Below the pieces are notes generated by a model that saw only the letters and a list, made by a program, of their open reading frames with translations, was not told where the DNA came from and ran no database searches. Below are positions 34,371 through 47,120 of a DNA stretch of 64,000 bases, in pieces (the first letter of the stretch is position 1; the number at the start of each line of letters is the position of its first letter). The DNA lies in the NCBI RefSeq assembly GCF_016859285.1, contig NC_053402.1, forward strand, positions 21,120,556 to 21,184,555, given 5' to 3'. Both the position numbers and the translations under genes were made by a program. This DNA comes from Xiphias gladius (Eukaryota > Chordata > Actinopteri > Istiophoriformes > Xiphiidae).

Positions 34371-34955
34371 ATGGCGACCAGTGAGCTGTCAGCGTGTAAG
34401 TTTTTAGTTCCCGGTGTCGTACGTTAACCGCATTACTTCCATGGTTACGGATTTTCAGTTATAAAAGTTACTGTTATGAAGGAACCAAACTACTACTTTG
34501 TAATAGTTAAGTAGTGGTCACCAGTGTCTTATTTCCAATGCCTTGATACTGTATTTCTAATAGAGTATATAAGAATTGATTTATTTGGGATCTTTTTGGC
34601 CATTAGATAGTTTCCTCCTGATCATTTTCGTGCATTGTGCGTTTTACTGATCAGCCCGGGATTTATTGCCGTTTATAACTGTCGGAGCATTCGTTTGAGT
34701 GTGATATGGTTTAGTGGAGAAGGATTTAAGCTGATGTTATCATTTGTTTAATTAGTTTTAAATAGAATCAGATCAGTGTAATTTGTTATAGTTTCACGTC
34801 ATATTTCGGGCCTAATGTACATTTTTTAGGGCAGTGACTAGTTATTATTTTCATTATCAACTTATTTGGTTATTATTTTCTCAATTTGTTGATTAGTTAT
34901 TTTGTCTATAAAATTTTCAGAAGACTGTAAAAATGGCCATTATAATTCATCATAT

Positions 34956-35008
<53 letters not shown>

Positions 35009-38000
35009 TTTTTGACCAACAACTTAAAACACAAAGATTCTCAATTTACTTTCATATAAGACCAAGAAAACCAGCAAATCTTTAGATTTCAGAAACTTGA
35101 ACAGGTGAACTTTTGCTTAAAAATACTTAAATGATGAATCTATCAGCAACAAAGATGATGCACGTCAAAGATATTAAAATTTAAAGATATGCAATTGACT
35201 TTTGTAAAAGACAAAGAGACGCACCAAATATTCACATTTACGGAGCTGAATCCAGTGAAATATTACCGTTAAAAAATGATGACTTTTAACAATGTTGTAT
35301 ATTATGATATTCAAACTCAAAGATATTCAGTTTAACGGACTGAAACCAGTGACTTATTTGAATTTTTGCTTTTAAAAATGCCTTAAAAATGGATTATAAA
35401 CACTATTGCCAATTAAATTGACAACTAAATAAATTGAGTAATTGTTTCAGGTTTACATTTTGCCCACTGTTTGCTCAGGGTATGAATGCACTTTATATGT
35501 TCCTCCTAAAAAATGCATCAGCCCATTTGAACAAGAAGTTTGATTTTAGGCACTGTAGCTCTAATATTAACCCTTCTCTTCCTTGCTTCCTCTCTTCCTC
35601 CTGCTTTACTGATGTCCTCTTCTTTTTTAGGGGACGGCTGGTGTACTTCGCAGTTAAAGATCGTCCTCCTTGGTGGCAGGAACTCTGGCAAGAGCTCTGT
35701 GGGGAACTTACTCCTGGGGAAAGAGGAGTTTGTCACCAAAGAGAGGACGTCCTGCTCCCGGAGGCTGGGCAAGGTAGCCGGGCGGTGGCTCACAGTGGTG
35801 GACACTCCCGGCTGGTGGTGCGACTTCGGCGCTCGGGACACATCTGAGCTGGTGAAGAGGGAGATCGTAAGTGGCGTCTCCCTGTGCTCACCGGGCCCGC
35901 ATGCGTTGCTGATCACCGTCAAGGCGAGCTCGGCCTTCTCCGAGAGGCGCCGGCGGGCTGTGGAGGAGCACGTGGCCCTGCTGGGCAAGAGGGCGTGGAG
36001 TCACTGCCTGGTCGTCTTCACCTCTGCCGACAGGTCGACGCACACAGAGGCAGAGGAGCGTGTGCAAGCAGGGGGGGGGGCTCTCCGCTGGCTCAGCGAG
36101 AAGTGCGGTCGGAGGTGTCACAGTGTTATGCTGAGCGATGACACCGAAGCCACCGAGCTGCTTGAAAAAATACAGAAACTTGTCACGGAAAATGGAGACG
36201 GCGTGTTTGAAATGCAGGAGGGCATTTCACAGGCGACTGCGGAGGAGACGAGAAGAGTGGCGGAGAGAGCTCAGCGGAGGTTCCTGAGAATGAGAAAACA
36301 CAGATCTCTCATGCAAGGTGAGTGAATTATTATGTTGCTGTTGCTGCAGCCATATAAAGCATCGGCTCCCTGTGTCAAAGAACCGTTCCAAATATGACGG
36401 AAAAAACGGCTCTGCTGCAGGCCACACACCTATACACATCTAGTTTGAAGGGCAAGGCTGGTGATACTCTACAGTTTTCTTACCGTCACCAAATCCCTCT
36501 CACTTCTTTCGGACTTCCCTACCATGTCCATGGCACCCGTCACCAAGTCTACTTGTCCCTGAAGATGTAAACCTTTGGAAACAGGTCACAAATATACATA
36601 GTTTCATCCCTAAAAAGGCTCAGTAATTTCCCAAACACAGCTGGACACTGAGGTTTCTAGCAAAGTCAACTGAAAGAGGAGGCGTTTGAATTTTTTTCAA
36701 GCCGAGGATTAATCCACATTCGGTGCTCTAGTGGATCCGTCCTGCAGCAGGACATTGTATGTGGGGCTGAGTCAAAATAAACTACATGTTCGTGTGTTCA
36801 TGGTCCTGAAGGAACTAGTCAACCAGTGCAACAGTGCGGCCTAACGATGTGTTTTAAACCGTTTCTGAGCTCTTATGGCACAGAGGAATAAGATATCAGG
36901 CTTATGGTGCACAGACAATACTTGTTAGTTGGATCAGGTCATTGTTGGTTCTGTTTTTTTCATGTTTTTTGTTGAAAATAATAAAACACCTTTTACTTTT
37001 GGACGGAACCAGGTTAGCCGTTTCCCCGTTCCTCTAGTCTTGATCTAAAGCTACGCTAAGCTAACAGGCTGCTGGCTCCGGCTTCATGTTACAGGATACG
37101 AGTGTGATTCTCATCTAACTCTCATTAAGCAAGCAAACAAAGCGTATTTCCTAACACGTCAAACCGTTCCTGTAACCTAGACGGTTTCTAGCGGTTTCTT
37201 GACCTGCAAGTCATCAAATCAGCACAATGTAGAAAATACCATGAATATAAGTTGGAATAAACACCTAAGCTTTTTAAAAACCCTCCTTCTGCTCTGTATT
37301 TCTTTCCCTCAGAGAGGTTGCGGCCCATTACTAATATCAGGATTGTGTTGGTGGGAGCAAAGGGTTCCGGGAAGACTTCGGCCCTGAATACAATCCTGGG
37401 CAGAGACGGCAACCGGCCGCTGGGGAGAACAGCTCAGTGTCGGGCTGGACAGGGAGTGGTGTTTGGGAGACATGTGACTGTGGTGGACACTCCCGGCTGG
37501 TGGATGAACTACTTGTGTGACGAGAGTACCGTCTTCGACAAGAGGGAGATGGTGTTCGGTCTGTCCCTCTGCCCTCCTGGGCCTCATGTCCTCCTGCTGG
37601 TGATCCGCATGGACAGAGCCTTCAGCGAAACCTACAGGAGAGCAGCGCAGGAGCACCTCCAGCTGATCAGCGCGGGCATCTGGAGTCGGGTCATCGTGCT
37701 GTTTGGCTTCGGGGACTGGCTGGCAGGCACCACCGCTGAGCAGTACATCGAGAGTGAGGGGGAGCCCCTGCGGTGGCTCGTTGAGAGATGCGGCAACAGG
37801 TATCACGTTCTGAACAATAAAACCAAAGGAGATGGATTTCAAGTCAGGGAGCTGATTGGGAAGATCGAAGAAATGCTGGCTGAGGGCACCAGCTGCCAAT
37901 ATTACGAAATAGAGAGGGATGTGATGGAGCAGCTGGAGGCGAAGATGAGGAGAGAGATGGCGAGAGCCAAGGAGAGACTGATGAAGAAGGAGAAACAAAG

Positions 38001-40093
38001 GCAGATGGCGAGGGCTCAGCTGGGTGAGTTACCTACATGTAAAAGTGATAAACAATGTCAGCATGATATTGTTTCACTTATTTGATAAACAATATTCAGT
38101 TTAGTTTTTGAGATGTTCTTTTCTGTTTTGGACGTAGTTAAATCGGAAAGAATTAGTCTGCCATGTTTCTGACAGATCTGTAAAACTTCTTTCCAACAGA
38201 GAAGCTCAACCCTCTTTCAGAAATGCGGATAGTGCTTGTGGGTGGCGGGAAAACAGGCAAAAGCTCATGTGGAAACACCATCTTGAGCAGAGAGTGCTTC
38301 GACACAGAGACCCAAACCACTTCCTGCGCTGAAAAACGAGGCCAAATTAGCGGCAAGATGGTTACAGTTCTGGACACGCCAGGCTGCTTCTCCGTGACCT
38401 CTGACCTCCTCACGGCTCCCTCATCCTGTGCTATCCTTCTGGTCGTCAATGTGAGCTCCGCATTCAAAGATACCCACAGGGAAAGCTTGGAGAAACAGCT
38501 GGAGGCCGGAGGAGGCCAGGCGTGGAGTCGAGCCGTGGTCCTGTTCAGCCACGGTGACTGGCTGGGCGACACGAGCGTCGAGCAGCGCATCGAGACTGAA
38601 GGAGAGCCGCTGCGGAGGCTTGTTGAGAAGTGTGGGAACAGATACCACGTCCTGGACAATAAACAGCCGGGAGACGGACGTCAGGTTAGCGAGCTGATCG
38701 GGCTGATGGAGGAGATGCTGGTTGACGAACGGCTGGGAGTTCTTCACAGAGGTGATGGGTGGAAAAGTGTTTCTGCAGCGCAAGAGCAGGAGCCGGACGC
38801 TGTGAGGCTGTGTAAAAAAGAATTAAAGGCGTCCTGTGACTGTAAGTAAACCTGAACTCAAAATTGTAATGATCTTTATATATATCTATATATATCTAGA
38901 GATATATCCTGGCTTGTGACCGCTCGTTGACAAGTGGTCACAGGAAACTGCATCCACATGGTCACAGAAAATATAAACCTAAATGAGTTATATGAAATAG
39001 TATGTAATCATATAGAACATTTAAAGAACATGCACAATGTCATCCTGTTCTTATTAAAACAGACAACAGAGAAGTGTACAACATACAGAATACGTAGCAC
39101 ATACAGTACAATAAAAAAAAAAAAAAAAAAAGGCATATCAGGTGCAACATGGGGAAGGATCGAAAAAAATCCGGTTTATGGTGTAAACGATAAGGTAGCC
39201 CTCTCTGTAAAGGAGAGATAAGCTGAAACATATCTTAGGATGGGTGGAGGCGGTTGTTAAAGGATAGGCTGGAATTTTTATAGCTCACGTGAAATCACAT
39301 CAGTGTTGTTATTTCCTTTACAGTGACTGAATCAGCCACTCCCACGACACAAACTTCACCAAACTGCTCGGAAGGCGCAGATGCTGGTTGTCAGACGGTG
39401 GCGGTGCCAGCAGAGAGAGCGCGAGGACGGACTGGACTCACCACCCTGGACAGAGACGGCTTCATGTCCGTCTTAACCTCTGTGCTCTCTGGAAAAAAAG
39501 GACTGAGGTGGATCGCCGCAGGCCAACAGAGCTTCACGGCAAATCTACCCATCTGGTTCCCTGCTGATGACCCTCACGGCAGAAGGAGAGTGAACGATGA
39601 AAGCCAGGTGCGCCCGTATTCACCCACACATCCCACAGTGCTTTTAGTTTTACCTCAAACACAGAACGGAGTGCTCGCAGAGGGAAACCTTATTAATCTG
39701 GAGTCCCTTCGCCACCCGGCCCTGAGGGATGGGACCCTCAGGAGGCTCACTGAGCCTGGAGGCCTGCAGCAGCTGATCGACCAGTGGGGCGACAGCAGCC
39801 TGGAGGAACTGGAAGCCTTCATAGACGCGTACTTCGAGATGGTTTGGGAACAAACGGCGGGGCCATCTCGGCCGACTGCGCCCGGCTCTCCTGCCACGGA
39901 GCAGGACGCTGCGGTCGGGGAGGCTGGAGAGGAGGAAGTGCTCTCGTCCATAGACAGGAAACTCTCAAAGCTGGAGCTCCTTGAGGAGATCAGGAGCGAT
40001 TTGGCGAAGCTGAGGGAGAGTCTGGAGCACAGCTGGAAGGCCATACAGGAACTCAGAGACAGAAGTAAACAAGACCCCAATAGTACATATTGA
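34371..40093 (+). CDS. GIMAP8-like protein with three AIG1 GTPase domains and an unidentified C-terminal module
   Basis: Five exons, 34371-34395, 35631-36317, 37313-38023, 38200-38841 and 39324-40093, total 2835 nt and 944 residues. Every intron is phase 1. Exons 2, 3 and 4 each encode one AIG1-type GTPase domain. P-loops are GGRNSGKSS (about 23-31), GAKGSGKTS (252-260) and GGGKTGKSS (489-497). G3 is DTPGW, DTPGW and DTPGC. The AIG1 conserved box RWLVERCGNRYHVLNN is clear in domains 2 and 3 and weaker in domain 1. Charged helices follow domain 2. Exon 5 (689-944) has no AIG1 motif; it has a roughly 130-residue hydrophobic/charged segment and a terminal coiled-coil-like helix (LELLEEIRSDLAKLRESLEH). 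GIMAPs are membrane- or organelle-associated GTPases mainly of immune cells; mammalian GIMAP8 also has three G domains. The start MATSELSA was chosen because its phase-1 donor fits exon 2. The first exon is short and less certain than the rest. Confidence 0.88.
34953..35000. repeat. AT-rich microsatellite in GIMAP-like intron 1
   Basis: A near-continuous AT dinucleotide run followed by a T run, inside the 1.2-kb first intron of the GIMAP-like gene. Nothing else was recognised in that intron. Confidence 0.9.
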
Positions 40094-40239
40094 TGCAGGG
40101 GAAATCAGGAATGAAAGACGGAGGAAGTCAGACAGTATCCATTGTAACTGCTTTTTCAAGTTATATGTATTTTTGACCAGTTTACGTTAAGAAGTCACAA
40201 AACATCATATCTTTGACTGAAGAGGCTGCAGTTTTGCAG

Positions 40240-40340
40240 CGGTGGAAAGTAATTACCCGTAAGTACATTTACCCAAGGACTGTACTTACGCACAAATTTG
40301 AAGTCCTTGAAGTACTTTACCTGAGTATTTCAATCGTCTG
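40240..40340. repeat. fragment of a common percomorph AAGTA-rich repeat
   Basis: GGTGGAAAGTAATTACC, AAGTACATTTACCCAAGGAC and GAAGTACTTTACCTGAGTAT match a short, very abundant repeat that I know from percomorph genomes. It lies about 150 bp after the GIMAP-like stop codon and may be within its 3' UTR. The name and class were not determined. Confidence 0.55.
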
Positions 40341-40453
40341 CCTATCGATACTTCAAATCATCAGGCAAATATTGCACTAGTTTATTTGACAACTTGAATT
40401 TTGTGCAGATTTGCATTGATGCATAATATAGTGAATTATGATATATTATAATA

Positions 40454-40505
40454 GGTTGGTGAGATTAGATAAACCTTTGCTGAAGTTTATCTAATCTCAC
40501 CAACC
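40454..40505. repeat. perfect 21-bp inverted repeat (hairpin)
   Basis: Arms 40454-40474 and 40485-40505 are exact reverse complements with a 10-nt loop. It stands about 360 bp downstream of the GIMAP-like stop. It could be a transcribed hairpin in the 3' UTR or the footprint of a template-switch event. Arm length and loop are short for a typical miRNA precursor. Confidence 0.85.
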
Positions 40506-41049
40506 AACCACCTTTGTAGTGTTGTTATGGTATTTATCCACAAGGGGGAGCTCTTGCCTAAGAGTGGGACATGCATTTTGTTGTATGCTTGCGTCCACTG
40601 ATCCACCAGACTTCACTTGTTTCTGTCAGAAATCTTGAGGTAGATTAAATGAAGTGAGTTTGATGGTTAGTTACCTCCGTGGCACCGCATTGCCACATTG
40701 AAGAAAGGAAACTCACTTTGCAATTACATCAAACCCAAATGTGAAAAATCTTAAGTTTTTTTGATGAGATTCCTTTAGCTGTTTGTGTGTTGATCTAATT
40801 GAGCGTGTACTCTGTGGTGGTCTTGTTCTCGATTAAATGGTGTTTCTGATACTTTCCCTATCTGATTTACATATGCAGTAGAGTACACAGAGAAGCAGTG
40901 GAAATGAACAGCGCCCCGGGCAGCCTTAGCACAACCCTGGCATGGTTTTAACAGCAATTAGAAATGAGATTACGTGAAGAGGATATGGCAACCAAAACAT
41001 TACACCCATATGTATTTGTTAAATATGTCATTCCTAAACTGTGGGCATT

Positions 41050-41320
41050 AATCTGCTCTTAAAAAAACAGCCTCCAATCTTGTGGGAAGGTTTTCTAGAA
41101 GCTTTTGAAACCCGGCTGCAGGGATCGGCTCCCGTTCAGCCACAAGAGCGTTGAGCGTGATGAGCATTATGGGCTCGGCTCTCAGTTGTCATTGCAGTTC
41201 GTCCCAAAGGTGTTGGATACGGTTGAGGTCAGGGCTCCGTGCAAGCGAGTCAAGGTCTTCCACATCAAACTGAGAAAACCATTTCTTTATACGCACCCCT
41301 GCATGAAAAGAAAGCATGAA
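41050..41320. mobile_element. relic of a Tc1/mariner-type DNA transposon
   Basis: The sequence matches, in order, segments I know from a common fish Tc1-like element: CAGCCTCCAATCTTGTGGGA, then GGCTGCAGGGATCGGCTCCC, CAGCCACAAGAGCGTTGAG, GTCCCAAAGGTGTTGGATAC, GGTTGAGGTCAGGGCTC and AACCATTTCTTTATACG. It is heavily mutated and has no open transposase frame. The related copy at 57.76-58.10 kb supports a family call. The class assignment is from memory and needs a repeat search. Confidence 0.5.
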
Positions 41321-43029
41321 ACAAGAAGCTTGAAGATTGGGAGGTTGGAAACCGGTCAATAATTATTAAAAAGACCGTAGAACAAGGTGTGGCATCTTAC
41401 AAAGAGGTTTAACCACAGCATTCTTCAAAATACCGTTAAGTGCCTGTCACATATGATAAATTAGTAATATTCAGATGTAGGTCCCAGAAATGCGCAGAGA
41501 TCTTTAAAAGGTTTAGATGGTACGATATTTCAAGTCAGATAGCCTCAAAATTTTTTGAAAACAGAAACTATCTGGGAATCATTACAAGAATTTGGCAACA
41601 CGAGGTCTGTGGAAGTAACCGAGGATGATGAACTTAAAAATGTGCAGACGGAGGTTATGAACTCATGGAAGTCGTCATGTGCGACCCAAGGCGTTGTAAT
41701 GTTTGGCCTCCGGTTGGAAGCGCAGTAGGGGTGTCCAAATAGTGTAATACTGAAAACACAGCTTGAGGAGAGGATCTCTGTATTATGAAAAAAAGAAGCA
41801 AGATAAAGGATCGAAATAAAAAAGAGAAAACTTTTTTTTTTTTTTTTTTTTGGTTAAATTAGAGCTGCTGTGCGAAGACCACGGTTTAGGTGTTAATAAT
41901 AGAGACAGAAAGTAACCCGAAGACCGTATAACTAACAATGGAAGGGAAAGTGGAAATGTGGATAATTGTTTCTCTGATAACTCCCTCACCTTTCCTATTG
42001 AATGATTCTCTGCTGCCTGGCAGCTTCTTTCACAAGCCTTAAAACCTTGAAAGGTTGACATTAGCCGCGTTCATCTGTGCAGGGGACTCTACATGCACCT
42101 CTTCTTCCAGTTTACAGCCAAACGCACTCACCTCCAGGAATATGACAGTGGTTAAAAACAGGGAGTCAATCCAACCTACCATTTTCTTTGTAGAGTAAAA
42201 TGGAGAATCTGTGCCGCTTCCATTCAAAGCCTTTTTTTTTTTTTTTTTTTTCAGGATTTATCAAGGGCTTTCAAGCAAGTCACAGACACAGGCACATACT
42301 ACTGCAGAATTCAGAGGCTAATAGGGCTCTGGCAGAGTAAACACTGTGACAGTCCACTGCTGTCAGGGCTGATTTTTAAATCCCCGCAAATAAAAAGGTA
42401 CGGTAACGTCAGGAGGCAGGTGGCAGTTTTTCTGATTTAGGTGAAGTGGTTTGATCTAGTTTGCTGTTTCGGATGTGTGTACAAATGCGAAACAGTGAAA
42501 TATCTGAACTCTGAAAGCATCAATTTTCTATTTTTAGGTGTTTCTGCGCGCCACTCTGATGTGTGCATTCCCCCTCCTGCAACATCGCTGTGTTTCCATC
42601 CCTCTGATTAAAGCTGCATTGGGCAACTTTGCAAGTCAGGGACTCCACGTGGCAGTGACATAGATAGATAGATAGAAAGATGGAAAACTGCTTTAAAAAT
42701 TCAAAACTCAACAACCGGGTATCATGTAAAAGTGGTGTCAGCAAACTGACCACAATCTGCTTGCATTGTGGTGCTTTGTACTTTTGATTCACTGCAGTTT
42801 AGGAGTTTGGATTTTTGCAGTTTGAGTGTTGTTTAGCTGCTCCCTGTGACCAGAGAGGAGTGAAAGAAAATACGCACGGTAAGTCAAATTACATAGCAGC
42901 TCAAATTTTGCCTTTCGAAGTCAAAAACAATAAGAGTCAATCTGATTATACACTGGGTCAAAACTAGGATATAATGAGTTAAAGTGTGCCAGCAAGTGCC
43001 AGCAGCTCTTCAAGGCTCTTACTTACACA

Positions 43030-43440
43030 CAGCTGTGTTTTGAGCTAAATGCTAACATTAGCATGCTTATATGTTCCCAGAGACAACGCTGACCTGCCGG
43101 TGTTAAGCTGGAGTATAGTGTTCACCATGTTCACCATCTTAGCTTAACGTGTTAGCACGCTAACTTTAGCTCATTAGCACTAAACACAAACTGGACAAAC
43201 TTCCAGGCAATCCATTGAGACATTTCATTAAAAACTGCAAATGTCAGCCTCATGGCTGAGAAAAGACATCGGATCACCGAGGTAGTAGTACGATTCATCG
43301 TCTGGGTACCACGAATGTTCCCAGACAAAAATTCACGACACACCATGGAATAGTTGTTGAGATACAGTACATAAAATTTGGGACAAAAATGGAGGTTCCG
43401 ACGGACGCTGCCATCCCTCGAGCCACGCCACTAGCATGGC
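43030..43440. repeat. high-copy percomorph interspersed repeat
   Basis: This contains CTAACATTAGCATGCT, AGCACTAAACACAAACT and CATCCCTCGAGCCACGCCAC, a string of motifs shared with 46590-47120 and, in part, with 51690-51770 and 52220-52520. It is a widely dispersed fish repeat rich in TTAGCATGCTAAC. It has no coding capacity. Confidence 0.6.
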
Positions 43441-46400
43441 TAACTTTTAAAGTCAAAAGAGATGATAAGTCATATTTTGGTCCTTCTTAGTCAAATGGGA
43501 AACTTAGCCCAAAAACTGTGCGATAAGTCAATTATTTATTTATTTATTTCAAGTTAAAAAAGTGAAAATTTTGCCTAGGTTAGTGTCTTCAGAGTAATGT
43601 CAGTTTAAATTTTGACCTAAAAAAGTCATAATTTTGACTTAATATCTCTTAATTTCGACATACCGTGGTTACGTTCATGTTTGTTTGGCAGGATTGGGCT
43701 TCTTCAAATAATAAGTGCAGGCCTCCCGGACTCAAAAAACACACATTTTATTTATCTGGGATCTTATCTGGTACACTTACTCGCTGTGTGATTAATAGAA
43801 TAGGTGCATTTTTAAATTAAAAACAGTTTCTATTGAAGCTTTATCTTGGCTCCTATCCTCCACAGCGTTGTTTTACTCAGACAGATAATCCTGGTCTCAA
43901 ACACAAAAGCTCCCACAATGTTGTGATAACTGTGGTAGAAAAATCTCAATTGTGGGAATACAGGAAAGGGACGGGACATTTCGAAGATGGACTTACTGGA
44001 GGCATAATAGCAAAGGAGTGATTTGTAGGCAATCATGGTTTATTTATCTCTGTCGGTCTTCATCTAGAGTCTTTCTCTTTTTGCATAATACCTCTTTGAA
44101 TATCATTAATCCTTCAGTCCCCTCTCCCTGCTGTCTTATCATCTATCTTCCTCTGTTGTCAACATGTCATCCCTCCTCCTATTCTCCTGCTGCTCATTTT
44201 CTCTCTGCCTCTTCTCTCTCTTCTATCTCCCCATGTCTTTTCTCTCGGCTGTCCCATTCTTTCTGCAGTTCTTCACCCCGAGGTCTCCCCTCCTTCTCTC
44301 AAATCAAGTTGTGAGTGCTCAGCCCTCCCCGTTCATTAGAGGAGTTCTGCAGGAGGAAGCACAGGAGAAATGGATCTCCCCTCTCCCTCTCTCCGTCACG
44401 GAGGCTGTTCGGGAGACAATTCTGAGCCCACATCCATCTCCATTAGTGGGACAGTGCAGGGACCGGCACGACCCCCCACCCGCCGCCCTGTATCATGTTT
44501 CACTGCCTGCTATTTTTCCAGGTGGAAAAAGAAAGCCAGGCAGAGAGATGGGCTGAGGCTGGGGACAGGGATGCAGAAAAGGGTAGAGACGGATGATTTA
44601 GACCCCATGTAAAGGAATCGTCCATCTCTGCTTCCCTTCATGCTCTCAGCCCCGGGGGGGTGGTGTCTGGGACACGGTACAGTGTTGACCAGTGCACCTC
44701 AGCCGGAGGACTGAACTTGTCTACCCTTTCCAGCCCATAAAATAAGTCTACATAACCTCACAGTGATAGAGATTTCAAATACAGATTTTAGGCTAAAATT
44801 GAGGATATAGTACAGAAACAGCTGTATCAGATGATCAGGCCAGGTCATGGTTGTGTGGTACAAGTTAATAAGAATTTTAGTTACAGTCACCGAGGCTGAA
44901 ACTTAATTTAGGTCAAACCTGTGATAAAGAACAGAGAGAGGCTTTGGCGATGCCGCAGGAAATGTGGGCACTGAGTGTATTCAAGGGATTATATTTCTGA
45001 AAAGTAGGAAAATCTTCCTCTTAAAGCTCCAGTTGTGTCAGTTTCACATTTACGCCAACAAGAATTTCCAACCAGAGCGGTTATTAAAGTGTAACTTCAC
45101 CCCCAGCCCTGAGCCTAACTCCACTCACTACGTAATTTTGAAAAATGCAATCCACCAGGCCAATGCCCATGCCAAAGGGCTCCTTTGGAGGCGGATGTCT
45201 TTCGCCCTCCATGATCCCCGGAAGCAGACAACAGTGAGGTGGAGGACTGTGGTGGTCCAGAGCCATATCAATTCAAGCTGTTGACTCCAGCCCCAGTAAA
45301 GCCGGAGCTCTTGGAGCCGAGCATGTAGTTAAAATAGCACTAAGATGTGTAGCTTCACAAAGCCTACCTATTGCTGTCTTACTTACTTTTTACTGTTTAG
45401 GGATTTCATCAGGGCAGATGATGTCTTCAAATTTTAAGTCATGTCCTTAGGGACTGATAAAGCCTTTGGATCCCCAGGAGGAGCTGGAGAATGGGGCTAG
45501 GCAGAAAGAAGTCTGGGCTACCTTGCGATGGAGAACAGATGGACAGATAGATGGATGTAAGTCAATTCAAGTCTTCATTGGTTTTGTCTCAAGTAGTTCC
45601 AGTCTCACTGCAGTCAAGCCAGCTCCGATTCCAAACCATTTTCCATCAAGGAGGCAGGGGGCATTAATGTGGGAGCTTCTGACCTCGCAGAGACACCATT
45701 AGAACGTCACATTTAGCCTGTGGGAACAATTTCGCTGGAATGGTGCAAGAATAGTCTGAATAAGTCCAGGCTTAATGTATGGAGGTGATGGAGGAGCGTG
45801 TGTCAGAAGTAAATGAGGTACATTTGGCTTCACTGCCACCTGGCCCAGACCAGAACAAACTCGCACACATGAACACACATGCCCAGGACTCCCCTCTTCC
45901 ATCTTCCCGAATTCACATCTGTCATTGTGCCACATCAGGATATGCCAGGTCAGGGAAAACCTCAAGGGCAAAGTTCAGGAAACAATTAAGGGAAATAACT
46001 GCACACTAGTGGAACGAAATTCCAGCTCCATTTTGAATATGTGTCTGTTTCTCAGAAGGTCCCAGTCTTTAAATCATTAACCTCACGACTGGAGACCACG
46101 AAAGAGGAAAAACAACACAGTTGTATGTGAAAAATATAGACGACATCTGCTTTGCAAGTGGCTATTACAAGTGCTATTACAGAGAGGGATGAGAGAAGAA
46201 CCCCCTGTAAATCAATGGAGGCTTACTTGGTTTGTGGTTTGACCCTGAAGTCAATTTCACCTTCAGACATTTAGCTCCCAACGACGACCAACGAGGCAGA
46301 ATACTTTCACAGCATTTTATCACTGCAATATGTCAGTAGCACTTAAATAAGATATTTTTAATAGAGAATCTAAACATCTCTGCTCTTACAGCATAACCCC

Positions 46401-46589
46401 AAGGGAATGCACCGCAACAGATGATTACTGTGGCAATATGGTTTGGACTTAAACATGAAAACAATGAATTGAATAATTTTTTTCAGATTTCACTGTGTTT
46501 AGAAAAAGTGTTTGCCAACCTGGAGACCTTGGTCACGAGGACCAGAGATGAACTGATATCAGGATTTTAGCCAAGCTAGCAGCATGGCT

Positions 46590-47120
46590 CCAAGGATGGC
46601 AATGTTGGTCATCTCACCGCTTTGGTCCAGCCTGAACTATCTCAACAGCTACTGGATGGATTGCTGTGAATACACACATTCGTGGTCCCCAGGGGATAAA
46701 GCCTAATGACTTTGGTGATCCTCTCACTTTTCCTGTAGCACCACCATGAGGTTGAAATTTATAGTTTTTGATGAAATATCTCAACAACGATCGGATGGAT
46801 TGCCATGAAGAGTGTAATAACTCTGGCGATCCTCTGACTTTTCATCCAGCACCATCGGTCAGGTCAATCCTTTTCTTTGTCCGATACTTTGACAAATGAC
46901 TAAATACATGCAAAACTAATGACATTCTCCTCAGCCTCAGCTGTACTTTGTGTTTAGTGCTAACTAGCAAATGTTAGCAATGCTAACATGCTAAACTAAG
47001 ATGGAGAACATGGTAAACATTATACCTGCTAAATGTCAGCATGATATAATTATTGTTGGGAGCATGTTAGCATGCTGACGTTAGCATTTAACTTGAAGCT
47101 CTACTGTACCTAGGTAAAGA
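46590..47120. repeat. high-copy percomorph interspersed repeat, longest copies
   Basis: GATGGATTGCTGTGAATACA, GGTGATCCTCTCACTTTTCC, TGATGAAATATCTCAACAAC and GATTGCCATGAAGAG occur in order. TTTGTGTTTAGTGCTAACTA and TAGCATGCTGACGTTAGCAT follow. The internal motif series is repeated, so two copies may be joined. Orientation is opposite to that of the 43.0-43.4 kb copy. Confidence 0.6.

Noticed and set aside
44164-44556. 130-codon plus-strand open frame
   Set aside because: It starts in a pyrimidine-rich tract that suppresses stops; the composition is Ser/Leu/Phe low complexity with no domain.
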